Below, piece after piece: positions 46,114 to 55,039 of a stretch of 64,000 nt of DNA. This DNA comes from Candidatus Kryptoniota bacterium. Its GTDB lineage: Bacteria; Bacteroidota; Ignavibacteria; Kryptoniales; JAKASW01. A model generated the notes under the pieces. That model was not told the origin of the DNA, searched no databases, and worked only from the letters and a program-made list of their open reading frames with translations. Location: contig DATCTN010000012.1 of the NCBI GenBank assembly GCA_036567965.1, positions 62,001 to 126,000 of the forward strand, given 5' to 3'. How positions within the stretch are numbered: position 1 is the first letter of the stretch; each line of letters begins with the position of its first letter. The translations under genes and the position numbers were made by a program.

Positions 46114-46971
46114 ATGAAGACAATAACTTCTATCGCTGAAATGCAATCGATTGCGGGAGAACTCCGCGTCGGTGGAAAAAGGATCGGACTCGTTCCGACT
46201 ATGGGATACCTCCACGAGGGACATCTAAGCCTTTTGGATGAAGCGCAGAAACAGTCGGATGTCGTTGTCATGTCCATATACGTAAACCCGACGCAGTTCG
46301 GGAGAGGCGAGGACTTCGAGAGGTACCCTCGCGATCTGGAGCGTGACGAGAAAATGGCTGCTGCACGTGGCGTCGAATATTTGTTCGAGCCGGTCGACAG
46401 GGAAATGTACCCGGAAGGCTTTCTTACGTTTGTCGAACTCGACAAGGTCTCTCATCTTTTTGAAGGAGAATTCAGACCGGGACACTTCAGAGGAGTTGCT
46501 ACGATTGTTACGAAGCTCTTCAATATCATCAGGCCGCATGTTGCTGTTTTCGGACAAAAGGATGCTCAACAGGTGTTCATCATCCAAAAACTAGTCAGCG
46601 ATTTGGATTTCGACGTCCGTATCCGCGTCGCCCCGATTGTTCGTGATCCCGACGGTCTCGCCATGAGCTCGCGAAATGTCTACCTTTCCGAATCGGAGCG
46701 CGCTCAGGCGTCGGTGATTTACAGATCGCTGAAGCTTGCCGAGAGGATCCTCAAAGAAGGTGATACGGACCTCGTTCATGTGAGGTCAGAGATGATAAGG
46801 CTTATTGACAGCGTTTCCGATGCGAAGATCGACTACGTGAGTTTTGTGAACACATCGACTTTCGATCGTGTAGAGTCGACCGATGGACTCGAGAAGGCGC
46901 AAGCGATACTGGCGGTCAGGTTTGGAAAGACGAGGCTGATAGACAATATGCTTTACGACCTGGGGCACTAA
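46114..46971 (+). CDS. panC: Pantothenate synthetase
   Basis: ATP-dependent ligation of pantoate and beta-alanine. The protein is 285 residues. The nucleotide motif VPTMGYLHEGHLSL, the YVNPTQFG segment, VFGQKDAQQ and the MSSRNVYLS block are all present. Its beta-alanine could be supplied by panD at 53878-54267. It follows arginase by 6 bases and precedes the Nudix gene by 42. Confidence 0.95.
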   Translation: MKTITSIAEMQSIAGELRVGGKRIGLVPTMGYLHEGHLSLLDEAQKQSDVVVMSIYVNPTQFGRGEDFERYPRDLERDEKMAAARGVEYLFEPVDREMYPEGFLTFVELDKVSHLFEGEFRPGHFRGVATIVTKLFNIIRPHVAVFGQKDAQQVFIIQKLVSDLDFDVRIRVAPIVRDPDGLAMSSRNVYLSESERAQASVIYRSLKLAERILKEGDTDLVHVRSEMIRLIDSVSDAKIDYVSFVNTSTFDRVESTDGLEKAQAILAVRFGKTRLIDNMLYDLGH

Positions 46972-47013
46972 TGGGCATGGTCTCTGTCTCTAATTTGAGC
47001 TACGGCTGCTGAG

Positions 47014-47670
47014 ATGAAGCTGAACGAACTCGCCGGATTGGCTAACAAGCTTCCACAAAATCCCGGTCTCAACGCGAGTGGAGAGTACTTTGTCTCAGTG
47101 GTCGTCCTTCTTTTGGTTCCGATCGATGGGGAGTACCACATCCTTTTCGAGAAGAGAGCACCTTCGATCAGGCAAGGGGGGGAGATTTCGCTGCCGGGCG
47201 GAGAGTTCGATGAGAGCGACGGGACTCTTGAAATGGCTGCGCTGAGGGAGGTCGAAGAGGAAGTGGGGATTCCAAGAAGCAAGATCAAGATTATTGGAAG
47301 GCTCGATTCGGTAATCGTGCCGCTAGGAGTCATGGTAAATGTATTTGTAGGAGTGTCCGACGTTTCAGAAAGTGAAATCACTGCAAACCCAAAGGAAGTC
47401 GAAAAGGCTTTTCTCATCCCCGTGTCGCACTTTCAGCACAACCAGCCGGAGACTTATGAATTGATGACCAGAATTTATCCTTCATTCACAGACGCCAAGA
47501 CCAACGACGAGGTCGTCCTTCTTCCGTCGAAGGAACTCGGGCTGCCCGAACGGTATTGGAAGTCGTGGGGTGGAGCAAGGCACAAAGTCTATGTGTTCAA
47601 AACCTCGGAGGGCACAATCTGGGGAATTACGGCAAGGATCATTATTGATTTCATAAAAAGGATGAGATGA
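47014..47670 (+). CDS. Nudix hydrolase, CoA pyrophosphatase-like
   Basis: A 218-residue Nudix enzyme. The Nudix box spans GGEFDESDGTLEMAALREV and EEEVGI, preceded by the NUDIX-family UPF0035 stretch SIRQGGEISLPGG that marks NudL/CoA pyrophosphatases. It would cleave coenzyme A or similar nucleotide diphosphates. Its position right after panC links it to CoA metabolism by context only. The C-terminal region includes WGITARIIIDF, which is common in this subgroup. Confidence 0.85.
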   Translation: MKLNELAGLANKLPQNPGLNASGEYFVSVVVLLLVPIDGEYHILFEKRAPSIRQGGEISLPGGEFDESDGTLEMAALREVEEEVGIPRSKIKIIGRLDSVIVPLGVMVNVFVGVSDVSESEITANPKEVEKAFLIPVSHFQHNQPETYELMTRIYPSFTDAKTNDEVVLLPSKELGLPERYWKSWGGARHKVYVFKTSEGTIWGITARIIIDFIKRMR

Positions 47671-47844
47671 AGACGCTACTATCGAAAAGGCTGATGGATT
47701 GATAACATGTCAGTGCGGCAGAGAGATAACGAAGCGTCCGAGTAACAGGTTCTGTCTCACGCGATCCGGTTCTAGTGGCCGCAGATGCGTGAGCATTTTG
47801 CAATCGGACTGGTCAAACCTATATGAAACGAAACTGGTCGTGCC

Positions 47845-48375
47845 ATGAAAACAAATGAATTATCACCGCCGAAACCCGGGTTACTCCTTTTATGGCTGGG
47901 AATTTCACTCATTCTCGTTATCGGCGACTATATCGCCGGGCCATTCATCCAGTTCCCGATTACTTACCTTGTCCCAGTGGCATTAGCATCCTGGTACAAT
48001 GGGCGCTGGGCAGGAATCACGTTTGCGATTCTGTTCCCACTCGTTCGACTCTACTTTAATGTTGAATTCTGGACAGTTCCATGGTCGGTAGGGGAGGCGA
48101 GCGTAAACATGTTCATCAGAGTCCTGGTGCTCTCCTCCTTTGCTGTCGTTGTCGATCGCAGGTCATCTCAAACCCGCATGCTTTCAAAAGAGCTCCGCCT
48201 ACTCGAGGGATTTCTTCCCGTATGTTCCTACTGCAAGAAGATCAGGGATGAGAAAGAGGAGTGGCAGCCGATGGAGAAGTATATCATGGCACACACAACT
48301 GCTATGTTCACCCACGGGATTTGCCCCAGCTGCAGAGAAGAACATTTCGGTGAGATGCTCAAACGCAGCACGTGA
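47845..48375 (+). CDS. Membrane protein with C-terminal zinc-ribbon motif
   Basis: A 176-residue protein. About four hydrophobic helices occupy residues 12-104. The tail has four cysteines, Cys127, Cys130, Cys160 and Cys163 (LPVCSYCKKIRD and HGICPSC), the short domain often found at the end of PAS, receiver and histidine-kinase proteins in sensor-rich bacteria. Here it is attached to a membrane module with no kinase or cyclase domain. The spacing and conserved Trp (EEWQPMEKYI) indicate a real domain. A sensory adaptor is a reasonable guess, not shown. The ATG at 47845 has no strong ribosome-binding site. Confidence 0.78.
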   Translation: MKTNELSPPKPGLLLLWLGISLILVIGDYIAGPFIQFPITYLVPVALASWYNGRWAGITFAILFPLVRLYFNVEFWTVPWSVGEASVNMFIRVLVLSSFAVVVDRRSSQTRMLSKELRLLEGFLPVCSYCKKIRDEKEEWQPMEKYIMAHTTAMFTHGICPSCREEHFGEMLKRST

Positions 48376-48421
48376 CGTAGTATATTACTCCCAGCGTAGG
48401 TTTGATTGACTTGACAAAGGT

Positions 48422-49186
48422 GTGAACTCAGATGTTGACTCGCGGATGATCGGATTCGGAAGGTTTCTCTTCTTTCTATTCATTTCGTTAGCACCGGCAT
48501 TTGCTTTCGCACAGCAGGATTGTTTCGACAGGAGTGACACTTGCAGTTACTCTATATCATCTCTTCCTCATCAGTGCGCCTCTTGCGGTATCGATACCAC
48601 TCCCTGCGTGGTCAGTGAATTCGATTTGCTCGGTACGGTCGATGGACTCACATTTTACTATACCCTCTGTTCAAGGCAGGAGAGCGGCGTACCTGATTCA
48701 CTTCAGGACAGTCTTCACATGGGCAAAGGACTTACAATCTCAATCGCACTTTTCGAAGGAATGAAAATCAGCGGAACGGTCAGGAAGGTCTGGGAAATTG
48801 GTGCATCCACGCGGGATTTCACCCTGACTGCGCCACAGTTTGTGAAAACCCGACTCGGAACCTTCATCCACGTTTTTATGACTAACGGCAACGGCGGGTG
48901 GGACATGGGATTCTATTTCTTGAGACGGTCCGGATCGTGGTACTCAATTGATATTCCAGATTGGTCTCAGCTTTTGAAGTCGTACCTTCCTGACCATTTC
49001 ACATTGTGTCGCGGGAGCGTAATCGATCTTGACAACATGTCGATCATTCTCCCCTTGTTCAAACCTGGAGACCCGTACTGTTGCCCAACGGGCGGATCAA
49101 TAAGAGCGCAGCTCGACGTGGTCGACAACAGGTTCATCGTGAAAGCTGCGATCTATGCTCCGACTGCTGTAGACCGTTTACATTGA
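48422..49186 (+). CDS. Cysteine-rich exported protein of unknown function
   Basis: A 254-residue protein that I do not recognise. From GTG 48422 it starts MNSDVDSR; ATG 48446 would begin directly at MIGFGRFLFFLFISLAPAFAFAQ, a good signal peptide, and may be the real start. The mature part has nine cysteines, clustered near the start (CFDRSDTC, QCASCG) and near residue 225 (PYCCPTGG), suggesting disulfides in the periplasm or outside the cell. Hydrophobic beta-type segments alternate with polar ones. It follows the membrane zinc-ribbon gene by 46 bases. Confidence 0.62.
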   Translation: MNSDVDSRMIGFGRFLFFLFISLAPAFAFAQQDCFDRSDTCSYSISSLPHQCASCGIDTTPCVVSEFDLLGTVDGLTFYYTLCSRQESGVPDSLQDSLHMGKGLTISIALFEGMKISGTVRKVWEIGASTRDFTLTAPQFVKTRLGTFIHVFMTNGNGGWDMGFYFLRRSGSWYSIDIPDWSQLLKSYLPDHFTLCRGSVIDLDNMSIILPLFKPGDPYCCPTGGSIRAQLDVVDNRFIVKAAIYAPTAVDRLH

Positions 49187-49484
49187 ACTGACACGTAGCC
49201 CCGTAAACGTCGATGAGTCACCACCTGACACCGACTATTCCGTGGGAGAGGCGTTTCCGGTCTTTCAAAATGGCCAGCACGTCTTGCGTCCTTGAAACTT
49301 TCCTCCGTTCCTTCTAACCTATTGTAGGTATGTTACTAGGGCCCGTTGACGCATTGCTACTAATAAAGCCGGCAATGGACAAGCCCGCCTTGACGAATAC
49401 CTCAAACCACTCCCACACATAGCGTTTTATCCGTATTCAGTTCCTAAGACATTCTCTTCTCAAAAACATTGAAAGGGATTAATC
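49187..49484. other. Intergenic region before the carbamoyl-phosphate cluster
   Basis: 298 bases without a supported gene, tRNA or clear hairpin. A promoter for the downstream operon must lie here or further upstream, but I see no convincing box pair. GAAAGGGA at 49470-49477 is the ribosome-binding site of the next gene. Confidence 0.4.
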
Positions 49485-50816
49485 ATGAAACGGACAAGAG
49501 TAATAATCCTCGGCGCGGCAGGAAGAGACTTCCACAATTTCAATACGGTATTCAGGGATAATGAGCAGTATGAAGTCGTCGCATTTACCGCGACGCAAAT
49601 TCCTAATATATCCGGACGCAAGTATCCTGCTGAACTGGCAGGAAAACTTTACCCAAAGGGGATTCTGATTTATCCCGAGGCACAACTTCCCCAGCTCCTT
49701 AAAGACAACAACATTGATCAAGTGGTCTTCGCATATTCCGACATCTCGTTTAATTACGTAATGACCAAAGCATCGCAGGTAACCTCACTTGGAGCAGATT
49801 TCAAACTTCTTGGCGTGAAGAACACAATGCTGAAGAGCAAAGTACCTGTAATTGCGGTCGTCGCGGTCAGAACTGGTGCGGGGAAGAGCCAAACTTCTCG
49901 TCGAGTATGTGACATACTTAGGGCAAAGGGATTGACCGTTGTCGCCGTACGTCATCCCATGCCGTATGGAGATCTGGTTAAACAGAAAGTCCAGAGATAT
50001 GCCAGCATCGATGACTTAAAGAAATACGAATGCACCATCGAGGAAATGGAGGAGTACGAGCCGCACATTACAAATGGAACAATCATATATGCTGGAGTCG
50101 ACTATGAGGCAATTCTACGGGAAGCCGAGAAGGAGGCCGACGTAATAGTGTGGGATGGAGGGAACAACGACACCTCATTCTACCGGCCGGACCTGACTAT
50201 CACGGTAGCAGATCCTCACCGCCCCGGCCATGAGCTTTCGTACTACGCGGGCATGGTAAATACCTTGCTTGCAGATATCGTGGTGATCAACAAGGTCGAA
50301 TCAGCGACCCGGGAGAATGTGGCAATTGTACGAAATAACGTGTTGAGCGTGAACGCGACGGCCAGAATAATCGAAGCCGCGTCCCCGGTTTCAGTCGAAG
50401 ATGAGTCGCTCATTCGCGGCAAGAGAGTTCTCGTCGTCGAAGACGGGCCCACCCTGACCCACGGCGGGATGTCATACGGCGCGGGCGTGATTGCCGCTCA
50501 AAAGTTCGGCGCGAAAGAGCTCGTTGATCCTCGCAGGTGGGCAGTCGACACAATTTCCGAGACTTTCAAGAAATATCCGAAGACGGGCACCCTTCTGCCC
50601 GCAATGGGATACGGTGACAAACAGGTAAAGGACCTGGAAGCCACCATCAATAAGGTGGACTGTGACACAGTAATAATCGGGACCCCGATCGACCTGAGGC
50701 GCGTTATCAAAATAAAGAAGCCGTCAGTCAGAGTGAGATATGAACTCGCCGAGATAACAAAGCCTGACCTCAAGGAGGTGTTAGAGGGATTTTTGACGGA
50801 GCATAAGTTATCTTAG
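49485..50816 (+). CDS. Cyclic 2,3-diphosphoglycerate synthetase-family P-loop protein
   Basis: A 443-residue P-loop protein resembling the family named after archaeal cyclic 2,3-diphosphoglycerate synthetase, though bacterial members have no proven reaction. The N-terminal 125 residues look like a Rossmann-type domain starting RVIILGAAGRDFHNF. The P-loop RTGAGKSQTSR follows, with Lys134-Ser135, and VIWDGGNNDTSFYRPDLTI is a Walker-B-like region. It has an ATG at 49485 with GGGA upstream. It precedes argF by 27 bases in what looks like one operon with carbamate kinase and pyrB. A role in carbamoyl phosphate or arginine metabolism is inferred from this context. Confidence 0.75.
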   Translation: MKRTRVIILGAAGRDFHNFNTVFRDNEQYEVVAFTATQIPNISGRKYPAELAGKLYPKGILIYPEAQLPQLLKDNNIDQVVFAYSDISFNYVMTKASQVTSLGADFKLLGVKNTMLKSKVPVIAVVAVRTGAGKSQTSRRVCDILRAKGLTVVAVRHPMPYGDLVKQKVQRYASIDDLKKYECTIEEMEEYEPHITNGTIIYAGVDYEAILREAEKEADVIVWDGGNNDTSFYRPDLTITVADPHRPGHELSYYAGMVNTLLADIVVINKVESATRENVAIVRNNVLSVNATARIIEAASPVSVEDESLIRGKRVLVVEDGPTLTHGGMSYGAGVIAAQKFGAKELVDPRRWAVDTISETFKKYPKTGTLLPAMGYGDKQVKDLEATINKVDCDTVIIGTPIDLRRVIKIKKPSVRVRYELAEITKPDLKEVLEGFLTEHKLS

Positions 50817-50842
50817 AAACACATCCTAAAAGGAGAATCGGA

Positions 50843-51763
50843 ATGAAGAAAGATTTCCTGAGTATTGCCGACTGGTCCGGAAAGGATTTGATCGCATTAG
50901 TTGAGCTTTCGGAAAAAATGAAAACGAATCCGGGAAAATTCAAGAAAGCCCTCCTGGGGAAATCCGTAGCGCTGATTTTTGAAAAGCAGTCGCTCCGGAC
51001 CCACGTCACGTTTGATGTGGGAATATACCAGCTCGGAGGACACTCGGTTTATCTGACGCAATCCGACATAAACCTGGGGAAGCGCGAAAGCATTTACGAC
51101 GTGTCGAAAAATCTCGAACGGTGGATGGATGCCGTTGTAGTCCGAACATATGCTCACCAGAATTGTGTTGACATGGGCAAATATATGAAGATTCCTGTCG
51201 TTAACGCGCTTACCGATTACGAACACCCATGCCAGGCTATCGGCGATTTCCTGACTGCGCGCGAATATCTGGGGAATCTCAAGAAGAAAAAATTTGTATT
51301 CGTCGGGGACGGCAACAATGTGTGCAACTCACTCATGCTGATGGCTGCGAAGATGGGAATGAATTTTGTGGCGGCCACTCCCGCCGGTTATGAGCCTGCC
51401 CGGGAAATCCTCGCTATGGCGAGAAAGGATGCCAGGAAGAGCGGCGCGAGTGTGGCGGTTGAACGCGATCCGAGAATTGCACTCGTCGGCGCCGACGTGA
51501 TATACACGGATGTTTGGGTGAGCATGGGCCAGGAATCAGAGAAAGAAAAGCGGCTGCAGGCGTTTCAGGGATATCAAGTGACCAGGGAGATGCTTAAACT
51601 GGCTCGCAAGTCGGCAATTTTCATGCATTGCCTCCCTGCGCACAGAGGCGAGGAGGTTGAAGACGACGTCATAGACTCTAAACAGTCGGTCGTTTGGGAT
51701 CAATCCGAAAACAGACTTCACTCGCAGAAGGCGATCCTGTATACGCTGTTAAAAGGAAGATAA
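50843..51763 (+). CDS. argF: Ornithine carbamoyltransferase
   Basis: Transfers the carbamoyl group from carbamoyl phosphate to ornithine, or the reverse in a catabolic pathway. The protein is 306 residues. The carbamoyl-phosphate motif is SLRTHVTF rather than STRTR; the essential Arg and Thr are kept, and the SLRT form occurs in related families. The ornithine loop (DVWVSMGQE) and HCLPAHRG are present, as is GHSVYLTQSD and the HPCQAIGDFLT helix. It lies between the P-loop gene and carbamate kinase. With both carbamate kinase and arginase nearby, it may work in either direction. Confidence 0.9.
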   Translation: MKKDFLSIADWSGKDLIALVELSEKMKTNPGKFKKALLGKSVALIFEKQSLRTHVTFDVGIYQLGGHSVYLTQSDINLGKRESIYDVSKNLERWMDAVVVRTYAHQNCVDMGKYMKIPVVNALTDYEHPCQAIGDFLTAREYLGNLKKKKFVFVGDGNNVCNSLMLMAAKMGMNFVAATPAGYEPAREILAMARKDARKSGASVAVERDPRIALVGADVIYTDVWVSMGQESEKEKRLQAFQGYQVTREMLKLARKSAIFMHCLPAHRGEEVEDDVIDSKQSVVWDQSENRLHSQKAILYTLLKGR

Positions 51764-51778
51764 AACTCGAGGATTTTC

Positions 51779-52735
51779 TTGGGACAAGTTCTGGTGGCTG
51801 TGGGCGGTAACTCGCTGATAAGAGCGGGTCAACGAGGTACCGTGGCGGAACAGGTCGAGAATATCCGTCAGACTGCAGCGCAGCTCGCAGAGATCGCTGC
51901 TTTGGGTAACAGTCTCGTCATAACTCACGGTAATGGACCGCAGGTCGGCGCACAGCTCCTTCGGTCGGAAGCCGGCTCATCGCAAACTTACTCGCAACCA
52001 CTTGACATCTGCGTTGCCGCCACGCAAGGCGAGATCGGATACGTTCTCCAGAATGCCCTTCAGTCGGAACTCGGAAAAAGAGGGATCACTGCCCCGGTTG
52101 TCACAATGATCACCCAGGTCAAAGTAAATCGCGATGATCCCGCGTTTTCGAGTCCGTCCAAACCGATCGGTCCGTTCTATCATAAAGAGGATGCAGAACA
52201 TAAACGAGACGAACTCGGATGGCAGATCTTGGACGATGCCGCTCGGGGATACAGGAGAGTTGTCCCGTCTCCGGAGCCTGAAGCGATCGTAGAAATTGAC
52301 GCCATCCGCAAATGCGTTGAGAATAATATCATCGTCATTGCCGTCGGTGGCGGGGGAATTCCCGTTTTCGAAAAGGACGCGAATATACAAGGGGTCGAAG
52401 CGGTTATCGACAAGGACAAGAGCTCCGCTCTCCTTGCAAATGAAATGGGCTTTCCTGTGCTGATGATTTCGACGGACGTCGAATTTGTGTACGTCCACTT
52501 CAAGCATTCCGACCAGAAGGCAATCCGCGAGATGACGCCGTCCCAGGCTGAAGAATATCTTGGAGCCGGTGAATTCTCACGCGGGAGCATGGGCCCGAAG
52601 ATCGAGGCGGCACTGGAGTTCATTCGACGGGGCGGTAAAGAAGTGATCATAACCGATCCTGTTCATCTCGCCCAGTCGTTGACGGGCGAATCGGGAACGC
52701 ATATCAGAAAACCGAGCGCAGGGGGTGGAAAATGA
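51779..52735 (+). CDS. arcC: Carbamate kinase
   Basis: Interconverts carbamoyl phosphate plus ADP with carbamate plus ATP. The protein is 318 residues. The phosphate-binding start LVAVGGNSLIRAG, THGNGPQVGAQLLRSE, VAVGGGGIPVFEKD and the DKDKSSALLANEMG segment are characteristic, with PKIEAALEFI near the end. The start is a TTG at 51779 with GAGGA 5 bases upstream. It overlaps pyrB by four bases. In fermenters this step makes ATP from arginine or other carbamoyl donors. Confidence 0.94.
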   Translation: MGQVLVAVGGNSLIRAGQRGTVAEQVENIRQTAAQLAEIAALGNSLVITHGNGPQVGAQLLRSEAGSSQTYSQPLDICVAATQGEIGYVLQNALQSELGKRGITAPVVTMITQVKVNRDDPAFSSPSKPIGPFYHKEDAEHKRDELGWQILDDAARGYRRVVPSPEPEAIVEIDAIRKCVENNIIVIAVGGGGIPVFEKDANIQGVEAVIDKDKSSALLANEMGFPVLMISTDVEFVYVHFKHSDQKAIREMTPSQAEEYLGAGEFSRGSMGPKIEAALEFIRRGGKEVIITDPVHLAQSLTGESGTHIRKPSAGGGK

Positions 52736-53640
52736 AATTGGATCACATTATCGAATCGCAACAGTTCACGGTCCCGATGCTGATGGAACTCTTCAAGATG
52801 TCAGATGATATGGAACGCGTAGTTGCCAGGGGCGGGACCGACGACTACAGGAACAAGCTGATGGCACTTCTTTTCTACGAGCATTCTACGAGGACCAGGT
52901 TCTCTTTCGAATCGGCAATGATGAGGTTGGGTGGAAAAGTTATCGGAACCGAAAGCGCTCACCAGTTTTCGTCTGTAATGCACGGCGAAACACTCGAGGA
53001 TACTGTTCGTGTCGTGAGCAATTATTCCGACGTCATCGTTCTGCGACACAGCGAGATCGGCTCGTGCGCGAGAGCTGCCGCAGTCTCTTCTGTCCCCATC
53101 ATAAATGCCGGAGACGGTAAAGGCGGACAACACCCTACACAGGCGTTGCTCGATCTATACACCATCTATCGCGAAACAAAAACAATTGACGGCGTCAGGA
53201 TCGCTATGGTGGGAAACCTTGCGGACGGGAGAACTGTCAGATCACTCGCTTACCTCCTCGGAAAATTTGAGCGGGTGAAACTCTACTTCGTAGCGCCTAA
53301 AAGTTTACAGATGAAACAGGATATCATTGACTACCTCTCGCATCATAATGTCTGGTACACAGCTGAGGATGAACTCCGAAAGGTGATCGGAGAGGTCGAT
53401 GTAGTATATATGACCAGACTTGAGGCAGCGCAACGAGACGGGATCGAATCGGGGAAATTTTATCTCGATGAATCGGTGATGAGGTATTTGCCGCACAAGT
53501 CGATAGTCATGCATCCGCTTCCGCGTTCAAATGAGATATCTCCGACGATTGATGGTGATCCGCGAGCTGCGTACTTCCGCCAAACTAAGAACGGCATCTT
53601 CGTGAGAATGGCTCTTCTTGTGTCGCTTCTCGGGCGCTAA
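52732..53640 (+). CDS. pyrB: Aspartate carbamoyltransferase catalytic subunit
   Basis: Makes carbamoyl-aspartate for pyrimidine synthesis. The protein is 302 residues. The carbamoyl-phosphate motif HSTRTRFSFESAMMRLGG, GQHPTQALLDLYTI, MVGNLADGRT and VMHPLPRSNEI are complete. No pyrI regulatory gene follows. It overlaps arcC by four bases, an unusual link between a biosynthetic carbamoyltransferase and carbamate kinase, and suggests shared use or protection of carbamoyl phosphate. Confidence 0.94.
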   Translation: MKLDHIIESQQFTVPMLMELFKMSDDMERVVARGGTDDYRNKLMALLFYEHSTRTRFSFESAMMRLGGKVIGTESAHQFSSVMHGETLEDTVRVVSNYSDVIVLRHSEIGSCARAAAVSSVPIINAGDGKGGQHPTQALLDLYTIYRETKTIDGVRIAMVGNLADGRTVRSLAYLLGKFERVKLYFVAPKSLQMKQDIIDYLSHHNVWYTAEDELRKVIGEVDVVYMTRLEAAQRDGIESGKFYLDESVMRYLPHKSIVMHPLPRSNEISPTIDGDPRAAYFRQTKNGIFVRMALLVSLLGR

Positions 53641-53877
53641 TACCGCCCGGTATCCCAACCCATCGGTCACGAACTGAGGCCCTTCCGGGACAACATTCGG
53701 AACTTCATTTGAGATTGCCTGGTCGCATAATGCACGAGAACGAAACTTGTATGATGCAACGTCCGTTTATGCGTTGAGGCCGCGGGAACGAGTACACGTG
53801 AGAGGCTTGCTAACTTTCCCGTCGCTTAATAACTTGATGGGTCAATTCATGGAGAATTTCACTTTATTGGAGCGTTC
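53641..53877. other. Intergenic region between pyrB and panD
   Basis: A 237-base gap with no supported ORF, tRNA or strong hairpin. TTGGAG just before 53878 serves panD. I see nothing else to annotate. Confidence 0.4.
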
Positions 53878-54267
53878 TTGCTGATCACACTGTGCAAATC
53901 GAAAATTCACCGCGCGCATGTCACACAAGCGGAACTCTATTACGAAGGAAGCCTGACCGTGGACACTCAACTTCTGGAAGTCTCAGGCATCCAGCCGTAC
54001 GAGAAGGTGCAGGTTGTCAACGTGAATAACGGTGAGCGATTCGAAACCTACACAATTCCGGGCAAGAAAAATTCAGGCATTGTCTGCCTGAACGGGCCGG
54101 CCGCGCGTCTTGGAAGCGTCGGTGATGAAATTGTGATTATATCGTACGCTGAGTATGATCAAAAGGAAGCAAAAGGATTCCAACCCACCGTCGTTCTCGT
54201 GGATGACAAAAACAAAATAAAGAAGGTGATCAAGGGTCACCTCGAAGACAAGCCGGGTAACACGTGA
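53878..54267 (+). CDS. panD: Aspartate 1-decarboxylase
   Basis: Pyruvoyl enzyme forming beta-alanine for pantothenate. The 129-residue proenzyme should cleave itself between Gly24 and Ser25 (LYYEGSLTVD); Ser25 becomes the pyruvoyl group. KIHRAHVTQAEL precedes it, and the NGPAARLG segment is present. The start is TTG at 53878 with TTGGAG upstream, giving MLITLCKSKIHR, the usual N-terminus. It overlaps the next gene by four bases. PanC is encoded at 46114-46971. Confidence 0.94.
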   Translation: MLITLCKSKIHRAHVTQAELYYEGSLTVDTQLLEVSGIQPYEKVQVVNVNNGERFETYTIPGKKNSGIVCLNGPAARLGSVGDEIVIISYAEYDQKEAKGFQPTVVLVDDKNKIKKVIKGHLEDKPGNT

Positions 54268-55037
54268 TCGACCATAAACCGTTCGTAACGGTCATAATGG
54301 CTGCCGGAAAGGGAAAGCGAATGCTGAACCCTGACATCCCTAAGGTGATGTTTGAGGTGAAAGGGAGACCCATGCTGGACCACGTTGTCGATCTGGCAAT
54401 CTCTGTGAACAGTGCCCGTGTGATAGCGATCGTTGGATTCAAACGTGAAAACGTCATCAGCCATCTTGAAAAGGTTTTCGGCTCGAGAATCGCCTTTGCC
54501 ATCCAGAAGGAACAGCTTGGAACGGGTCATGCAGTCATGCAAACGGAGGAACTGCTGGCAGACTACAACGGCGATCTCATAGTACTATCGGGCGATGTAC
54601 CACTTCTGACGCCCAAGACCATCGAAAACCTTCTTAAGACGCATTATGAGACGGGGGCCGTAATGACCGTATTGACTGCAAAAGTGGATGACCCATCGGG
54701 GTACGGCAGGATCATTCGCCACGCGGACGGATCAGTTGAGAAGATCGTCGAAGACAGGGATGCCACGCCAGAGGAGCGTAGGGTAAATGAGATAAACTCA
54801 GGTATCTATGCTTTCAAAAAGAAGGAGTTGTTTCAAGCACTTAAGCACGTCCAGCCAAATAATTCGCAACATGAGTACTATCTGACAGATGTTTTCGCTT
54901 ACTTCGTGAACGAAGGAATGAGAGTTAGTGCCATTTTGGCAGAACATTTTGACGAAATCAGAGGTATCAATACCATGGCACAGCTCAAGGAAGCTGAAGA
55001 AGCATTGAATTCAAATGGGCTTCTAAGGAGGCGTTGA
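54264..55037 (+). CDS. GlmU-type N-acetylglucosamine-1-phosphate uridylyltransferase, no acetyltransferase domain
   Basis: A 257-residue nucleotidyltransferase that matches the N-terminal half of GlmU. The signature TVIMAAGKGKRM, PKVMFEVKGRPM, EQLGTGHAVMQ, LSGDVPLLTP and GYGRIIR are present, and NSGIYAFKKKELF follows. The left-handed beta-helix acetyltransferase domain that completes typical GlmU, which is about 450 residues, is missing; the protein ends soon after the uridylyltransferase fold. It may act alone, with glucosamine acetylation supplied by another protein not seen here. The start is a GTG at 54264 overlapping panD by four bases. Confidence 0.85.
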   Translation: MIDHKPFVTVIMAAGKGKRMLNPDIPKVMFEVKGRPMLDHVVDLAISVNSARVIAIVGFKRENVISHLEKVFGSRIAFAIQKEQLGTGHAVMQTEELLADYNGDLIVLSGDVPLLTPKTIENLLKTHYETGAVMTVLTAKVDDPSGYGRIIRHADGSVEKIVEDRDATPEERRVNEINSGIYAFKKKELFQALKHVQPNNSQHEYYLTDVFAYFVNEGMRVSAILAEHFDEIRGINTMAQLKEAEEALNSNGLLRRR

Positions 55038-55039
55038 AA

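Noticed and set aside
47757-47793. Nested hairpin (TCACGC ... GCGTGA) in the gap before the zinc-ribbon membrane protein
   Set aside because: The stem is short, there is no T-tract, and no known RNA family was recognised. No tRNA T-loop pattern is present.
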